A program made the translations under genes and the position numbers. The notes under the pieces were generated by a model. It did no database searches. It saw nothing but the letters and a program-made list of their open reading frames with translations, and had not been told where the DNA came from. From the NCBI RefSeq assembly GCF_001637205.1, contig NZ_LVJH01000022.1:1-64000 (forward strand): 64,000 bases of DNA, written 5' to 3'. Positions 19,192 through 28,598 of this stretch are shown piece by piece. How positions within the stretch are numbered: position 1 is the stretch's first letter; the number at the start of each line of letters is the position of its first letter. The stretch comes from Paenibacillus glacialis (GTDB taxonomy: Bacteria > Bacillota > Bacilli > Paenibacillales > Paenibacillaceae).

Positions 19192-19794
19192 CTACAACCA
19201 TCCCTTGTCCTCTGCCACCCGAATACCCTCAATGCGGTTCTTAGCATCTAGTTTATTCAAGGCTTCGGAGATATAGTTGCGTACCGTTCCATAGGAAAGG
19301 TGGAGCATCGCTGATATTTCATTGGCTGACTTCCCCTGGGCAGACAGAGATAGAATCTCACGTTCACGAGCATTAAGTGGATTCTCTTCCTTTAATGTCC
19401 CGAATATCAATTCAGGGGAAATCTCTCGATGCCCCTTCATAACACGTCGAATGGACTCCGCAAGTTGTTCAGTTGGTCCATCTTTTAATAGATATCCTTG
19501 AACATTTGCCTTTACGGCACGCTCGAAATAACCAGGACGAGCGAAGGTAGTTAGAATGATGATTCTAGTGATGGAACCTAGTTCAATCAATTGTTCAGCG
19601 ACATCTAGACCGGTCTTGACGGGCATCTCGATGTCCAGCAAACAGACATCTGGTTGAAGAGAAGCGATGAGTGACAGGGCTTCTTGCCCGTCGCAAGCTT
19701 GACCGACCACTTCAATATCATCTTCCAAATCTAATAGTAAAGCTAATGCACCGCGTAACATACGTTGATCTTCGGCAATAAGGATTCGTATCAT
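19192..19794 (-). CDS. NarL/LuxR-family response regulator (YvfU-like)
   Basis: The 200-residue protein has a receiver domain with the phosphoacceptor Asp54 (CLLDIEMP) and the acidic pair near residues 8-9. Its C-terminal LuxR helix-turn-helix contains LNAREREILSLSAQGKSANEI. It is the last gene of a four-gene operon with a histidine kinase and an ABC transporter, the same order as yvfRSTU in Bacillus subtilis. It probably controls that transporter. Start and kinase stop overlap by four bases. Confidence 0.9.
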   Translation of the reverse strand: MIRILIAEDQRMLRGALALLLDLEDDIEVVGQACDGQEALSLIASLQPDVCLLDIEMPVKTGLDVAEQLIELGSITRIIILTTFARPGYFERAVKANVQGYLLKDGPTEQLAESIRRVMKGHREISPELIFGTLKEENPLNAREREILSLSAQGKSANEISAMLHLSYGTVRNYISEALNKLDAKNRIEGIRVAEDKGWL

Positions 19795-20918
19795 GCAGTC
19801 TCCTCCTTAATGATAATAGGTATATTTATAGTGTAGGTGGTGCCTTCCCCTGAAGATACTGCTAAAGAACCTTCGATTAAAGAAAGACGTTCGTTCATAC
19901 CCTTCAATCCATTTCCATCATGATGATCTTCTTTGAGTCCTATACCATCATCACGAACGATGAGTGTGACTTCTGAATTCTTCTGTTCAAGAGTAACATT
20001 ACAATTCTTTGCTCGACTATGCTTTATAATATTTGTAATGGCTTCTCGGAGGCATAGACTGAGAATGTTTTGAGTTAGATCAGGTATACCGACAAGCTTA
20101 GCATCTCCTTCGAAATGAGAGGTAATATCGGCACTCTGTAAAATGACCTGTACCTCTAACATTTCTTCAGCGATCGTAACCGCACGCATATCCGATACAA
20201 GTTCGCGAACCTGTCGCAGAGCTGCCCGCGAAGTACGCTCGATCTCTTTGGCTTCAAGTTGTGCCCGCGCTGGATCTTTGGTAATGAGCCGGTCCACGAT
20301 CTGGCTCTTCAAGGTAATCAAAGACAATGTGTGCCCTAAAGTGTCATGCAGATCCCTAGCAATACGCATCCGTTCTTCTCGTTTAACGAGTTGCTTAATA
20401 TGTTCATTGGCTTCATCAAGCTTCAACTCCAGCTGTTGGTGTCTATTCATAGAACGTATTCCAAAAGGAGACATGAGCATAATGATTAAAAACGGGAGAA
20501 AAAACAAGTATTGCTTAGGTGCAATGCTATTTAAATTCAATATAATCGGTAGCGATACAATAATGGCTAGTGAACCTAAAGATACTTTGAATTTAAAAGA
20601 GTTCGTGTAATAGCCTATGAAGTTAGCGGTGAAGAAACCCATGAAAAAGTTATAAGGGTTATAAAAGTAACTGAGAATAAAAATGATAACCATCTGTGTG
20701 GCAAGCCAATATGAAAAGCTTCCTTCTTCTGAAGCGAAATAAAGCTGCCTATAGGAGATTGCGAATACTCCGATCATTAAATAGCCTAAGACCAATTTCA
20801 ACCCTTGTTCTTGTGCGGTATTAATGATAGGTAAGAAGAGGTATATTAACCAAACATAAGGAAAGAATCCTAACTTTTCAGGGAAAAGCTGAAATTTTTC
20901 GCGCATAACGAGCTTCAC
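19791..20918 (-). CDS. Sensor histidine kinase (YvfT/DesK type)
   Basis: The 375-residue protein has about five hydrophobic segments in the first 150 residues, a coiled linker (160-180), a HisKA_3 dimerisation domain with His191 in ARDLHDTLGHTLS, and an ATPase domain with the REAITNIIKHS and DDGIGL motifs. This is the kinase class that pairs with LuxR-type regulators. No large outside sensor domain is present, so it may sense the membrane or its partner transporter. The start is GTG, overlapping the permease stop by four bases. Confidence 0.92.
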   Translation of the reverse strand: MKLVMREKFQLFPEKLGFFPYVWLIYLFLPIINTAQEQGLKLVLGYLMIGVFAISYRQLYFASEEGSFSYWLATQMVIIFILSYFYNPYNFFMGFFTANFIGYYTNSFKFKVSLGSLAIIVSLPIILNLNSIAPKQYLFFLPFLIIMLMSPFGIRSMNRHQQLELKLDEANEHIKQLVKREERMRIARDLHDTLGHTLSLITLKSQIVDRLITKDPARAQLEAKEIERTSRAALRQVRELVSDMRAVTIAEEMLEVQVILQSADITSHFEGDAKLVGIPDLTQNILSLCLREAITNIIKHSRAKNCNVTLEQKNSEVTLIVRDDGIGLKEDHHDGNGLKGMNERLSLIEGSLAVSSGEGTTYTINIPIIIKEETA

Positions 20919-21655
20919 ACCACTTCCTGTTTTTTACGGATATAAGTTGATAATACCACGAAGAAAACAAGATATCCTGACAGAATAAGTATATTATCCC
21001 AACTAGGGGCATTCCCTTGGATAAGCTCCCAAGCACCATTTCCAAAGTTATAGGAAGGAAGCCATTTACTAACCAGTTGTAATCCTTTGGGGAAGGAATC
21101 AAGTGGGAACCACATTGCGCCGAGAACAGCTAATACCATATAGATCGCATTACTAACGCCACTTGCGGTGTCCACCTTTTTCATGGTTCCGACTAATGTA
21201 CCTAATGCTAGAAATGGTGCGCACCCTATTAATATCCACAGTCCACTGAGAATCCACTGCGACGCAGTCAAGGACACGCCATTGATAAGATACCCAGCAG
21301 TAAAAATAATGATAATAGAAAATAAGTGCATGACCGATTGCCCGAACATCTTACCAAAGAAATAAACACCTTCGGGAAGTGGCGTAATTCGCATGTACGT
21401 GGACCAACCATGAACTCGCTCCTGCACGATACGAATACCAAGCGTCATGATTGACGAACCCATTACACTAAATGTAGTCATGGACATCAAATAATGAGCT
21501 TGCCAAAGTCCTTTATCATCGGGGTTGGTATTCACAATTCGAGTAAAGATATAATAAAATATGATAGGTAATATCAAGGACCAGAATACATAATAAGGAT
21601 TACGAAAAATTCTTCTTAACTCCGCTTTACACTGCATGGTTATCACGTTCATCAT
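20915..21655 (-). CDS. ABC transporter permease, ABC-2 type (YvfS-like)
   Basis: The 246-residue integral membrane protein has six likely membrane segments and the overall form of ABC-2 exporters of small drugs, peptides or lipids. It is translationally coupled to the ATPase gene before it and the kinase gene behind it. The substrate is unknown. Confidence 0.88.
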   Translation of the reverse strand: MMNVITMQCKAELRRIFRNPYYVFWSLILPIIFYYIFTRIVNTNPDDKGLWQAHYLMSMTTFSVMGSSIMTLGIRIVQERVHGWSTYMRITPLPEGVYFFGKMFGQSVMHLFSIIIIFTAGYLINGVSLTASQWILSGLWILIGCAPFLALGTLVGTMKKVDTASGVSNAIYMVLAVLGAMWFPLDSFPKGLQLVSKWLPSYNFGNGAWELIQGNAPSWDNILILSGYLVFFVVLSTYIRKKQEVV

Positions 21656-22572
21656 GATATTGCCGCTCCTTTGGTATCCATTTCAGGATGTGTTGTTAAT
21701 TGTTCAAAAGCATCGTCTAGGCGACCGTGCTCGACTCGGATATCCCTAACCGCCAACTTATGTTCAAAGATAGATGCTAATATGCCGTCTGTATCTTCAG
21801 TAACGGTATAAATACGCCCTTCTTTCTCATAAACATCATGAACATTCGGTAATGTAAGCAGAAAGCTACATAAATCAGGATCATCCGATTTGAAGGATAT
21901 AGAGGATACAGTAAGTTTAGATTTGATATCGTCAGGTGTTCCATCAGCAATGATGACCCCTTGATCAAATAAAATGACGCGATCTGCATAGTCTTCAGCT
22001 TCGGGTAGGTAATGCGTAGTAAATAGAATGGTCTTCCCCTGTTGGGTCAGTGAACGAACTTGCTCCCAGAACACACGACGAGCGGTAACATCTAACCCTA
22101 CGGTGGGTTCATCTAAGAAAATCAGATCAGGATTGCCAGCAAGAGCGAGTGCGAAACCAAGTCTTCGCTTCTGACCGCCGGATAACTTATTTGCATATCG
22201 ATTGAGATCTTCCTTTTGTAGACCGGTAAGTGGGATCAGTTGATCGATATCAAGAGGCCGAGGATAGTAGCTACGAATTAAATTAATAAGTTCATGTACC
22301 TTCAACGCATCCATGACGCTAACCTCTTGGAGCATAGCACCGATTCTTTGTCGTACTTCTATATCCCTAGGGTCTTTACCCATCACTTGCACTGTACCTT
22401 GGGTTGGCTTAATCAGACCTAGCAACATGGATATCACCGTTGTCTTTCCTGCTCCATTAGGACCAAGAATGGCAACGATGGAACCTTTATCAATCGAAAA
22501 GGAGATATTGTCCACAGCTTTCTTATTTTTAAACTGCTTGGTTATATTCTTCATTTCCACAATCGTGTCCAT
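21652..22572 (-). CDS. ABC transporter ATP-binding protein (YvfR-like)
   Basis: The 306-residue ATPase has Walker A GPNGAGKTT, signature LSGGQKRR, Walker B LIFLDEPTVGLD and the switch histidine in FTTHYLPEA. The C-terminal 80 residues resemble the regulatory tail of drug- and bacteriocin-exporter ATPases. It is the first gene of the operon; its transcript starts in the region upstream of 22572. Confidence 0.92.
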   Translation of the reverse strand: MDTIVEMKNITKQFKNKKAVDNISFSIDKGSIVAILGPNGAGKTTVISMLLGLIKPTQGTVQVMGKDPRDIEVRQRIGAMLQEVSVMDALKVHELINLIRSYYPRPLDIDQLIPLTGLQKEDLNRYANKLSGGQKRRLGFALALAGNPDLIFLDEPTVGLDVTARRVFWEQVRSLTQQGKTILFTTHYLPEAEDYADRVILFDQGVIIADGTPDDIKSKLTVSSISFKSDDPDLCSFLLTLPNVHDVYEKEGRIYTVTEDTDGILASIFEHKLAVRDIRVEHGRLDDAFEQLTTHPEMDTKGAAIS

Positions 22573-22885
22573 ACATTAATACCTCCATTAGCGTTGACTG
22601 AATTTCTCTTAAGTTCATCATAAGAAATATGCCGCGTTCTTGTTAGTTAAGACTGTCACCTTATGCAGATGACAATTGTCATGAATATCCAACACTTGTG
22701 CAATTAATCACAAAAGGGTGCAATAACTCAACATAATATCCTCTGAATTTGCTATATAATGAAGCTTTAATTCTATCGAATGGCTTTGGGATAGAGTCTA
22801 GCTTCTCTTGACCAGAATGAGGGCATCACTTATAGTGGGTACGTAGGCTCAAAACTATTTTAGATTGAAAAAAGGTGGCTGGAAC
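22573..22885. other. Divergent intergenic region between the YvfR-like gene and glcK
   Basis: These 313 bases must hold promoters for both sides. The clearest structure is the perfect palindrome at 22669-22682. A TATAAT at 22755-22760 could serve glcK, but I see no good -35 with it. No coding frame is supported. Confidence 0.5.
22669..22682. promoter_or_regulatory. Candidate operator, 14-bp palindrome
   Basis: ATGACAATTGTCAT is a perfect palindrome about 100 bp before the minus-strand transporter operon. A site of this size fits a LuxR-type dimer such as the regulator encoded in the same operon. That link is inference only. Confidence 0.4.
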
Positions 22886-23836
22886 ATGTCTGAAAGTATC
22901 TATGTTGGTGTGGATTTAGGTGGAACGGCGATTAAAGTTGGGATTTGTGATCAGGAGGGCAAGCTTCTTCTAACGCATGAAGGACCCACGGAGGCTGCAA
23001 AAGGCGTTGAAGCGGTAATTGACAATATTGTGCAATATGTGCGTGACATTGTTGAGAAATCACCATATAGCTGGGACCAGCTAGTGGGTGTAGGAGCAGG
23101 AGTTGCCGGCTTTACGAATGTCCGTGAAGGGATTATTATTCAAGCACCCAACTTAGGTTTTTCGGATGTTCCGATGCGTGCGCTTTTAGAGGAACGTTTA
23201 GGCAAGCCTGTGAAAATAGATAACGATGCTAATGTGGCTGCTTTGGGCGAAGCTTGGAGTGGTGCGGGACGTGGATTAGAAAATTGTGTCTGCTATACAC
23301 TTGGAACAGGTGTAGGCGGGGGCGTTATTTTAGATGGAAAGATTTATCAGGGTTCAGGAGGAATGGCAGGAGAGGTTGGTCATATTACGGTTGTGCCTGA
23401 TTTGGAAGCTATCCAATGCGGATGTGGCAAAAAAGGTTGTCTAGAAACCGTATCTTCTGCAACAGGTATCATTCGTATGGCGAAGGATGCTGTTGAACGT
23501 GGAGATCGCACAACGCTCTCAACGGTAGAAGTGATGAACGCGAAGGAAGTGTTCGACGCAGCCAAAGCTGGCGATGAAGTGGCATTACGTATCGTAAATC
23601 GTGCAGCATTTTATTTGGGTAAATCGATGGCAGCAGTAGCTGCTGTATTGAATCCTGAAGTGTTTATTGTTGGTGGTGGTGTTGCATATGCAGGCGATAT
23701 TCTCTTTAATGAGGTTCGTGAGGTATTTGCCAAATTCACGCCAGAACCGCTACAACGGGGCGTGTCAATTCTACCAGCTATATTAGGAAACAAAGCGGGA
23801 ATCGTTGGGGCTGCCGGTCTGCATCTTCGTTCATAG
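22886..23836 (+). CDS. glcK: Glucokinase, ROK family
   Basis: The protein phosphorylates glucose with ATP. It has the ATP-binding DLGGTAIKVG near the N-terminus, the sugar-binding DNDANVAALGE and GTGVGGG, the ROK zinc motif CGCGKKGCLE, and a C-terminal GGGVAYAG. I chose ATG at 22886 (316 residues) because AAAAAAGGTGG lies 7 bases before it; a TTG 21 bases upstream overlaps that site. Downstream genes rapZ, yvcK and whiA follow closely. Confidence 0.92.
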   Translation: MSESIYVGVDLGGTAIKVGICDQEGKLLLTHEGPTEAAKGVEAVIDNIVQYVRDIVEKSPYSWDQLVGVGAGVAGFTNVREGIIIQAPNLGFSDVPMRALLEERLGKPVKIDNDANVAALGEAWSGAGRGLENCVCYTLGTGVGGGVILDGKIYQGSGGMAGEVGHITVVPDLEAIQCGCGKKGCLETVSSATGIIRMAKDAVERGDRTTLSTVEVMNAKEVFDAAKAGDEVALRIVNRAAFYLGKSMAAVAAVLNPEVFIVGGGVAYAGDILFNEVREVFAKFTPEPLQRGVSILPAILGNKAGIVGAAGLHLRS

Positions 23837-23902
23837 AATTCTTCTTGTTTGAATATACCCGTCAAAAGCATGTGGGACTCATTGACAAGGGAGTGGAAGC
23901 TG

Positions 23903-24814
23903 ATGCAGGAAACTGAAAATGAAAATATAACGTCGGCCATGGCCAATTTGATTATTATTACAGGGATGTCAGGCGCGGGGAAAACACTTGCTGTACAAAG
24001 CTTAGAGGATCTTGGATTCTTCTGCGTGGATAATCTACCGCCAGTATTGATCCCTAAGTTTGGAGAACTTATAGAACAGTCGAACGGTAAGATCGCTAAG
24101 ATTGCCTTGGTTATTGACCTAAGAGGACGCGAATTCTTTACGGCCTTATCAGAATCTTTATTATACATTAAAGAGCATTTCACGATGCGTTGCGAGATTC
24201 TATTCCTTGATGCAACAGATTCCGTTCTAGTACAAAGATATAAAGAGAGTCGTAGACGTCATCCGTTGGCTCCAGAAGGGATGCCACTTGATGGCATTCG
24301 ATTGGAGCGTAAGTTGTTGGAGGAACTTAAAGATTCCGCAACCCAGTTGATCGATACAAGTAATACGAAGCCAGGGCAATTGAAAGAGACAATCATTTCT
24401 CGATTCTCTCATATCGAGCCTAATACCTTGTCTGTCAACATTACATCTTTTGGGTTTAAATACGGTATTCCAATTGATGCAGATCTGGTGTTTGATGTAA
24501 GGTTCTTGCCGAATCCCCATTACGTGGATCATTTACGTCCACGAACGGGGCAAGATAGCGAAGTCTATGAATATGTGTTGAAATGGGCTGAAACCCAATT
24601 ATTCTTAACTAAATTGATGGATATGCTCCATTTCTTAATTCCGCAGTATTATAAAGAAGGTAAGAGCCAGGTCATTATCGCCATCGGATGTACAGGGGGC
24701 AAGCATCGTTCAGTTGCAATTGCTGAGTACCTCGGTAAGATGCTGGGTGTAAGTAAGACGGAGAACGTTTCCGTTAGCCACCGAGACTCTGATCGAGATC
24801 GTGACCGGCATTAA
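23903..24814 (+). CDS. rapZ: Nucleotide-binding protein RapZ/YvcJ
   Basis: The 303-residue protein has Walker A GMSGAGKT, a Walker B-like VIDLRGREF, and the strongly conserved C-terminal [14 protein letters not shown]. In E. coli RapZ guides RNase E to small RNAs; in Bacillus, YvcJ is a GTPase/ATPase linked to competence. The start is ATG at 23903 behind AAGGGAGTGG; the frame is open further up. The last residues are an Asp/Arg-rich run. It forms the rapZ-yvcK-whiA-HPr group typical of Firmicutes. Confidence 0.94.
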   Translation: MQETENENITSAMANLIIITGMSGAGKTLAVQSLEDLGFFCVDNLPPVLIPKFGELIEQSNGKIAKIALVIDLRGREFFTALSESLLYIKEHFTMRCEILFLDATDSVLVQRYKESRRRHPLAPEGMPLDGIRLERKLLEELKDSATQLIDTSNTKPGQLKETIISRFSHIEPNTLSVNITSFGFKYGIPIDADLVFDVRFLPNPHYVDHLRPRTGQDSEVYEYVLKWAETQLFLTKLMDMLHFLIPQYYKEGKSQVIIAIGCTGGKHRSVAIAEYLGKMLGVSKTENVSVSHRDSDRDRDRH

Positions 24815-24828
24815 TGAGGTGAAGAGTG

Positions 24829-25815
24829 ATGAAAGTGGCAGAAGAAAATAGATCGCGTCCGCGAATTGTTGTAATGGGTGGAGGAACGGGATTATCGGTC
24901 ATGCTTCGGGGATTGAAAGAAAAGCCGCTTGACATCACAGCCATTGTCACTGTAGCTGATGATGGGGGAAGTTCGGGCATTCTGCGTAGTGAGATGCAGA
25001 TGCCTCCACCTGGAGATATTCGTAACGTATTGACTGCGCTCGCAGATGTAGAGCCGCTACTTTCGGAAATGTTAAGTTATCGTTTTAGCAGTGGTACAGG
25101 ACTTGCTGGTCATAGTCTTGGGAACTTAATATTAGCAGGAATGACCGATATCACGGGAGACTTTGTGACCGCTGTACGGGAGTTAAGTAAGGTATTTGCT
25201 GTTCGTGGGCAGGTATTGCCTGCAGCAGGAGTTGCCGTAACCCTTCGGGCAGAAATGGAAGACGGAAGTATCGTCATTGGAGAATCCAAAATACCGGAAC
25301 ACGGGGGAAGAATTAAGCGTATTTTTCTCGACCCGGCTCACGTGGAGCCGTTGCCAGAAGCTGTTGAAGCGATTCGACAAGCGGACGCAATCCTGATTGG
25401 GCCCGGTAGTTTGTATACAAGTATTCTTCCTAATTTACTCGTTCCAAAGCTTGCTGAAGCTGTGTGTGCTTCAAAAGCGATTAAGATTTTTGTATGTAAT
25501 GTGATGACGCAACCTGGTGAGACAGATAATTATACGGTAAGTGACCATCTAAATGCGATCTACGATCATATTGGTACACAACTATTTGATTATGTCATTG
25601 TAAATAGTGGTGATATTCCGACTGAAGTTCAAGATAGATATGCCGAAAAAGGAGCTAGACCCGTTCAAGTGGACTGGGATGAAGTGACAGGCCAAGGTTA
25701 TCAGGTCATAGCCGATACACTGGTCCTATTCCGGACATATCTACGACATGATGCTGAAAAGCTCAGTCAACATATTTACCAGCTCGTGCAAAATTGGATT
25801 TTACGAGAGAGGTGA
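24829..25815 (+). CDS. yvcK: Gluconeogenesis/cell-shape factor YvcK
   Basis: YvcK proteins resemble the 2-phospho-L-lactate transferase CofD and bind UDP sugars. In Bacillus they are needed for growth on gluconeogenic carbon and for cell shape. Visible are the nucleotide-binding [29 protein letters not shown] and [14 protein letters not shown] chose ATG at 24829 behind GAGGTGA; a GTG one codon earlier is also possible. The gene ends five bases before the whiA start. Confidence 0.94.
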   Translation: MKVAEENRSRPRIVVMGGGTGLSVMLRGLKEKPLDITAIVTVADDGGSSGILRSEMQMPPPGDIRNVLTALADVEPLLSEMLSYRFSSGTGLAGHSLGNLILAGMTDITGDFVTAVRELSKVFAVRGQVLPAAGVAVTLRAEMEDGSIVIGESKIPEHGGRIKRIFLDPAHVEPLPEAVEAIRQADAILIGPGSLYTSILPNLLVPKLAEAVCASKAIKIFVCNVMTQPGETDNYTVSDHLNAIYDHIGTQLFDYVIVNSGDIPTEVQDRYAEKGARPVQVDWDEVTGQGYQVIADTLVLFRTYLRHDAEKLSQHIYQLVQNWILRER

Positions 25816-25820
25816 GTCCC

Positions 25821-26750
25821 TTGTCGTTTGCGGCACAGACAAAAAAAGAATTGACTATGGTCGAAGGACAGGCATGCTGCGAGAAAGCTGAGTTATCAGC
25901 GTTAATTCGTATGAATGGTTCTGTTCAGTTATCGAATAAAAAGGTCATATTAGATATCTCGACAGAAAATGCCGCGATTGCAAGACGGATTTATTCCTTA
26001 ATCAAAAAATATTTCCAGGCACATACCGAGTTACTTGTGCGTAAAAAAATGAGATTGAAGAAGAATAACGTTTATATCGTACGTATACCTGCTCGTGTAC
26101 AGGAAATTCTGAAGGAATTGTATATTGTTTCGGAAGGTTTTCTATTCACACCAGATATCCAATCAGACCTCATACGTAAAAATTGTTGTAAGAGGGCTTA
26201 TTTACGAGGAGCATTCATGGCTGGTGGATCCGTTAATAACCCAGAGGGTTCTTCATATCATCTGGAGATTTCGTCTATGTATGAAGATCACTGCAAGTCG
26301 TTAGTAGATTTGGCTAACCAATTTAAGCTGAATGCTCGGTTTATTGAACGTAAGAAAGGTTTTGTTCTTTACATTAAGGAAGGCGAGAAGATCATTGAAT
26401 TTCTCAGCTTGATCGGCGCGCATCAATCGTTGTTCAAATTTGAGGATGTTCGAATCATGCGGGATATGAGAAATTCCGTGAATCGTATCGTCAACTGCGA
26501 GACTGCGAATTTGAATAAAACGATTGGTGCTGCGGTACGACAGATTGAGAATATTAAGCTATTACAGCGTGAGTTGGGACTAGAGAATTTGCCAGAGAAG
26601 CTACGAGAAGTGGCCGAGGTTAGGCTAGTTCACCCGGATATGAACTTGAAAGAAGTTGGCGAGATGCTAAAAGGTTCCGTCAGTAAATCAGGTGTGAACC
26701 ACCGTCTACGTAAGATTGATGAGATGGCTGATAAAATTCGTAATGGCTGA
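25821..26750 (+). CDS. whiA: DNA-binding protein WhiA
   Basis: WhiA joins a LAGLIDADG homing-endonuclease-like fold (about residues 20-215, with [20 protein letters not shown]) to a C-terminal helix-turn-helix (about 225-305). It controls sporulation genes in actinomycetes and influences division and chromosome segregation in Bacillus. The start is TTG at 25821 behind GAGGTGAG, giving the typical 309 residues; the frame stays open upstream inside yvcK. Confidence 0.94.
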   Translation: MSFAAQTKKELTMVEGQACCEKAELSALIRMNGSVQLSNKKVILDISTENAAIARRIYSLIKKYFQAHTELLVRKKMRLKKNNVYIVRIPARVQEILKELYIVSEGFLFTPDIQSDLIRKNCCKRAYLRGAFMAGGSVNNPEGSSYHLEISSMYEDHCKSLVDLANQFKLNARFIERKKGFVLYIKEGEKIIEFLSLIGAHQSLFKFEDVRIMRDMRNSVNRIVNCETANLNKTIGAAVRQIENIKLLQRELGLENLPEKLREVAEVRLVHPDMNLKEVGEMLKGSVSKSGVNHRLRKIDEMADKIRNG

Positions 26751-26781
26751 TTTTTTTCTTCTAGTGTCCTTCATGTTATAA

Positions 26782-26790
26782 TGGTATAAT
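26782..26790 (+). promoter_or_regulatory. Extended -10 promoter before the HPr-like gene
   Basis: TGGTATAAT has the TGN extension, 58 bases before the start codon. No good -35 is seen, which is acceptable for an extended -10. It would let the HPr-like gene be expressed apart from rapZ-yvcK-whiA. Confidence 0.5.
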
Positions 26791-26847
26791 GTTCTTAAAT
26801 AAAATGTGTGTACAGTGTACAGATTTATAAATAGGGGGTAAGTTTCC

Positions 26848-27117
26848 ATGATAAAACACCCGGTAGTTGTCCGTCTAAAGACGGGTCTCCATGCGAGACC
26901 GGCAGCGTTGTTCGTCCAAGAAGCCAATAAGTACTCTTCTGAAATTTTCGTGGAAAAAGATGATAAAAAAGTGAACGCAAAGAGCATTATGGGAATCATG
27001 AGTCTTGCGATCAGTTCTGGCACGGAAGTCAATATTAGCGCAGAAGGTGCTGATGCTGAGCAGGCTGTAACCGCTTTAGTAAATTTGGTAAGTAAGGAAG
27101 AATTAGACAATCAGTAG
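26848..27117 (+). CDS. HPr-family phosphocarrier protein at the crh locus
   Basis: The 89-residue protein has the HPr fold. His15 lies in TGLHARPA and the regulatory Ser46 in AKSIMGIMS. In Bacillus subtilis the gene at this place, crh, encodes a protein with Gln15 that takes part only in regulation. Here the phosphorylatable histidine is kept, so the protein could both carry PTS phosphate and, after HprK acts on Ser46, serve as CcpA corepressor. Whether it is the only HPr of the cell cannot be seen here. Confidence 0.9.
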   Translation: MIKHPVVVRLKTGLHARPAALFVQEANKYSSEIFVEKDDKKVNAKSIMGIMSLAISSGTEVNISAEGADAEQAVTALVNLVSKEELDNQ

Positions 27118-27140
27118 AGTATTTGGTATCACGACCAAAT

Positions 27141-27178
27141 AGCGGCTAACCTTTAAAGGGACTAGCTGCTTTTTTTTG
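27141..27178 (+). terminator. Intrinsic terminator after the HPr-like gene
   Basis: The imperfect stem AGCGGCTA/TAGCTGCT with an inner CCTTTAAAGG is followed by eight T residues. Confidence 0.85.
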
Positions 27179-27508
27179 TTTTTTTATGTGTATTTTGTTA
27201 TAGATAACTCATCAGTGATAAGACTTCTGTCTATATATACTAAACCTAACATGGAATTATTACAGAATATTATTATACATAGAACATCAGAAGGAGCTAA
27301 GGTCATTATGAATTTGAAATCAATTATCGGAAGTAATAACAAGCACAAATATTCAGGAACTTACGGTGCATGTGAATAAAACTTCTCAATTTAGTCAGAC
27401 TATACGTGAAATAGCTAGAATAGAGGAGTTAAAATAGCCTCAAAATTATCTTGTCTTCATATGCAACATTTCCCAATCTGTCTCGTCTAAAGGTTGAATG
27501 AAAGATTA
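27179..27508. other. Intergenic region with a possible 23-codon ORF
   Basis: Nothing here is clearly a gene. The only candidate is an ATG at 27308 with AAGGAG 12 bases and AAGG 5 bases before it, coding for 23 residues (MNLKSIIGSNN up to GTYGACE) and ending at 27379. It resembles no family I know and lacks a leader-peptide look. I list it only as a possibility. Confidence 0.25.
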
Positions 27509-27626
27509 GATGATGCTTACGAGTGAGAGTTACTTCGTAAAGCTAAGAAGATGCTTACGAAGTTAGCTTTACTTCGTAAAACTAAGATTATGCTTACGAG
27601 GTAAGTTTTACTCCGTAAAACTTTTA
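27509..27626 (+). repeat. Three tandem TTACGAAGT-type palindromic units
   Basis: Three imperfect units of about 39 bp start at 27509, 27547 and 27586. Each holds ATGCTTACGA and ends near CTTCGTAAA or CTCCGTAAA, so each can form its own hairpin. The third unit runs into the ribosome site AGGGGGCGAA of the gene at 27640. A single reversed copy stands at 113-151 behind the 23S gene. Confidence 0.85.
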
Positions 27627-27639
27627 GGGGGCGAAAGTT

Positions 27640-28395
27640 ATGAAAAGATTGGTAAAGACGACAGGAAGTATATTGGTTGCGGGAGCATTAGTATTTGGGT
27701 TAACAGGGGTGGGTGCGTTGGGTAATGCATCCAAGATTTATGCAAGTGAAGTACAACGTAATGTTATCAATGTTGTAGGTAAAGGTGAAATATCCATCAC
27801 ACCGGATATCGCTTATCTATCAATCGGTGTAACTTCGCAGGCGGAGACGGCTCAAGCGGCACAGAAGGCGAATGCAGCTAAGATGCAGAAACTGAATGAT
27901 TTATTGAAGAAGACATGGAAGATTGCTGATAAAGATATCAAGAGTACACAGTTCTACGTACAACCTAATTATATCTACACTGAAAAAGATGGACAAAAGT
28001 TAAAAGGGTACAATGCGAATCATACCATTGAAGTAACATATCGCGATCTTGCTAAGATTGGCCAATTGCTTGATGCAGCATCCACTGCAGGGGCAAATAA
28101 CATTGATAATGTTCGCTTCTCGATAGAGAATCGTGACCAGTTCGAAACACAAGTGATTGAGAAAGCCATGGCGAATGCGAGTGTGAAGGCAAATGCAATT
28201 GCTAAAGCAGCAAATCGGACATTAGGCGTAGTGCTGGTTGTGAATCAAGGTGATGCTAATGACTTAATCGTATACGGACAGAGAGAGATGTTGATGAGTC
28301 CGAAGTCAAGTATGGACCAAGCAGGTTCGACAGCTGTTGAAGCAGGAGAAGTGAAAGTGTCTACACAACTTAGTGTTCAATACGAACTTAAATAA
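27640..28395 (+). CDS. Secreted SIMPL-domain (DUF541) protein
   Basis: The 251-residue protein starts with a signal peptide (Lys-Arg, then hydrophobic GSILVAGALVFGLTGVGAL; cleavage probably near residue 36 after the alanine in YAS). The rest is a SIMPL domain, recognised by VVGKGEISITPDIAYLSIGV near its start and by the YNANHTIEVTYRDL region. SIMPL proteins are exported and form multimers; their role is poorly defined. Three palindromic units lie directly before the gene and may be part of its leader RNA. Confidence 0.88.
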   Translation: MKRLVKTTGSILVAGALVFGLTGVGALGNASKIYASEVQRNVINVVGKGEISITPDIAYLSIGVTSQAETAQAAQKANAAKMQKLNDLLKKTWKIADKDIKSTQFYVQPNYIYTEKDGQKLKGYNANHTIEVTYRDLAKIGQLLDAASTAGANNIDNVRFSIENRDQFETQVIEKAMANASVKANAIAKAANRTLGVVLVVNQGDANDLIVYGQREMLMSPKSSMDQAGSTAVEAGEVKVSTQLSVQYELK

Positions 28396-28420
28396 TTACT
28401 AAAATGATTGTTGAACGTTC

Positions 28421-28470
28421 AAAAGTCACCTTTCTTCGACAAGCCATTGTCGCGAATAGGTGACTTTTTT
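28421..28470 (+). terminator. Intrinsic terminator after the SIMPL gene
   Basis: The outer stem AAAAGTCACCT/AGGTGACTTTT encloses an inner TCGACAA/TTGTCGC pairing and is followed by a T-run. Confidence 0.88.
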
Positions 28471-28500
28471 GTGATAATAAGATAGTATAGGTTTTTGTTC

Positions 28501-28598
28501 AAATATAAGAAAGTATAAAGTTTCACTTAATACTTTCTTATATTTCCGCTAAAACGGGTGCCGTCCTTGAAAAAGGATGGCATAGCTGATTCTACTTG
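28501..28598 (+). repeat. Two-hairpin dispersed repeat, copy C
   Basis: The sequence follows copy A through both hairpins (GCCGTCCTTGAAAAAGGATG in the second). A degenerate start of the same kind (AAGATAGTATAGG) precedes it at about 28478. It lies between the SIMPL terminator and potA. Confidence 0.85.

Noticed and set aside
27509..27626. Tandem units considered as a CRISPR array
   Set aside because: The units follow each other without unique spacers and are palindromic throughout; no cas genes are present.
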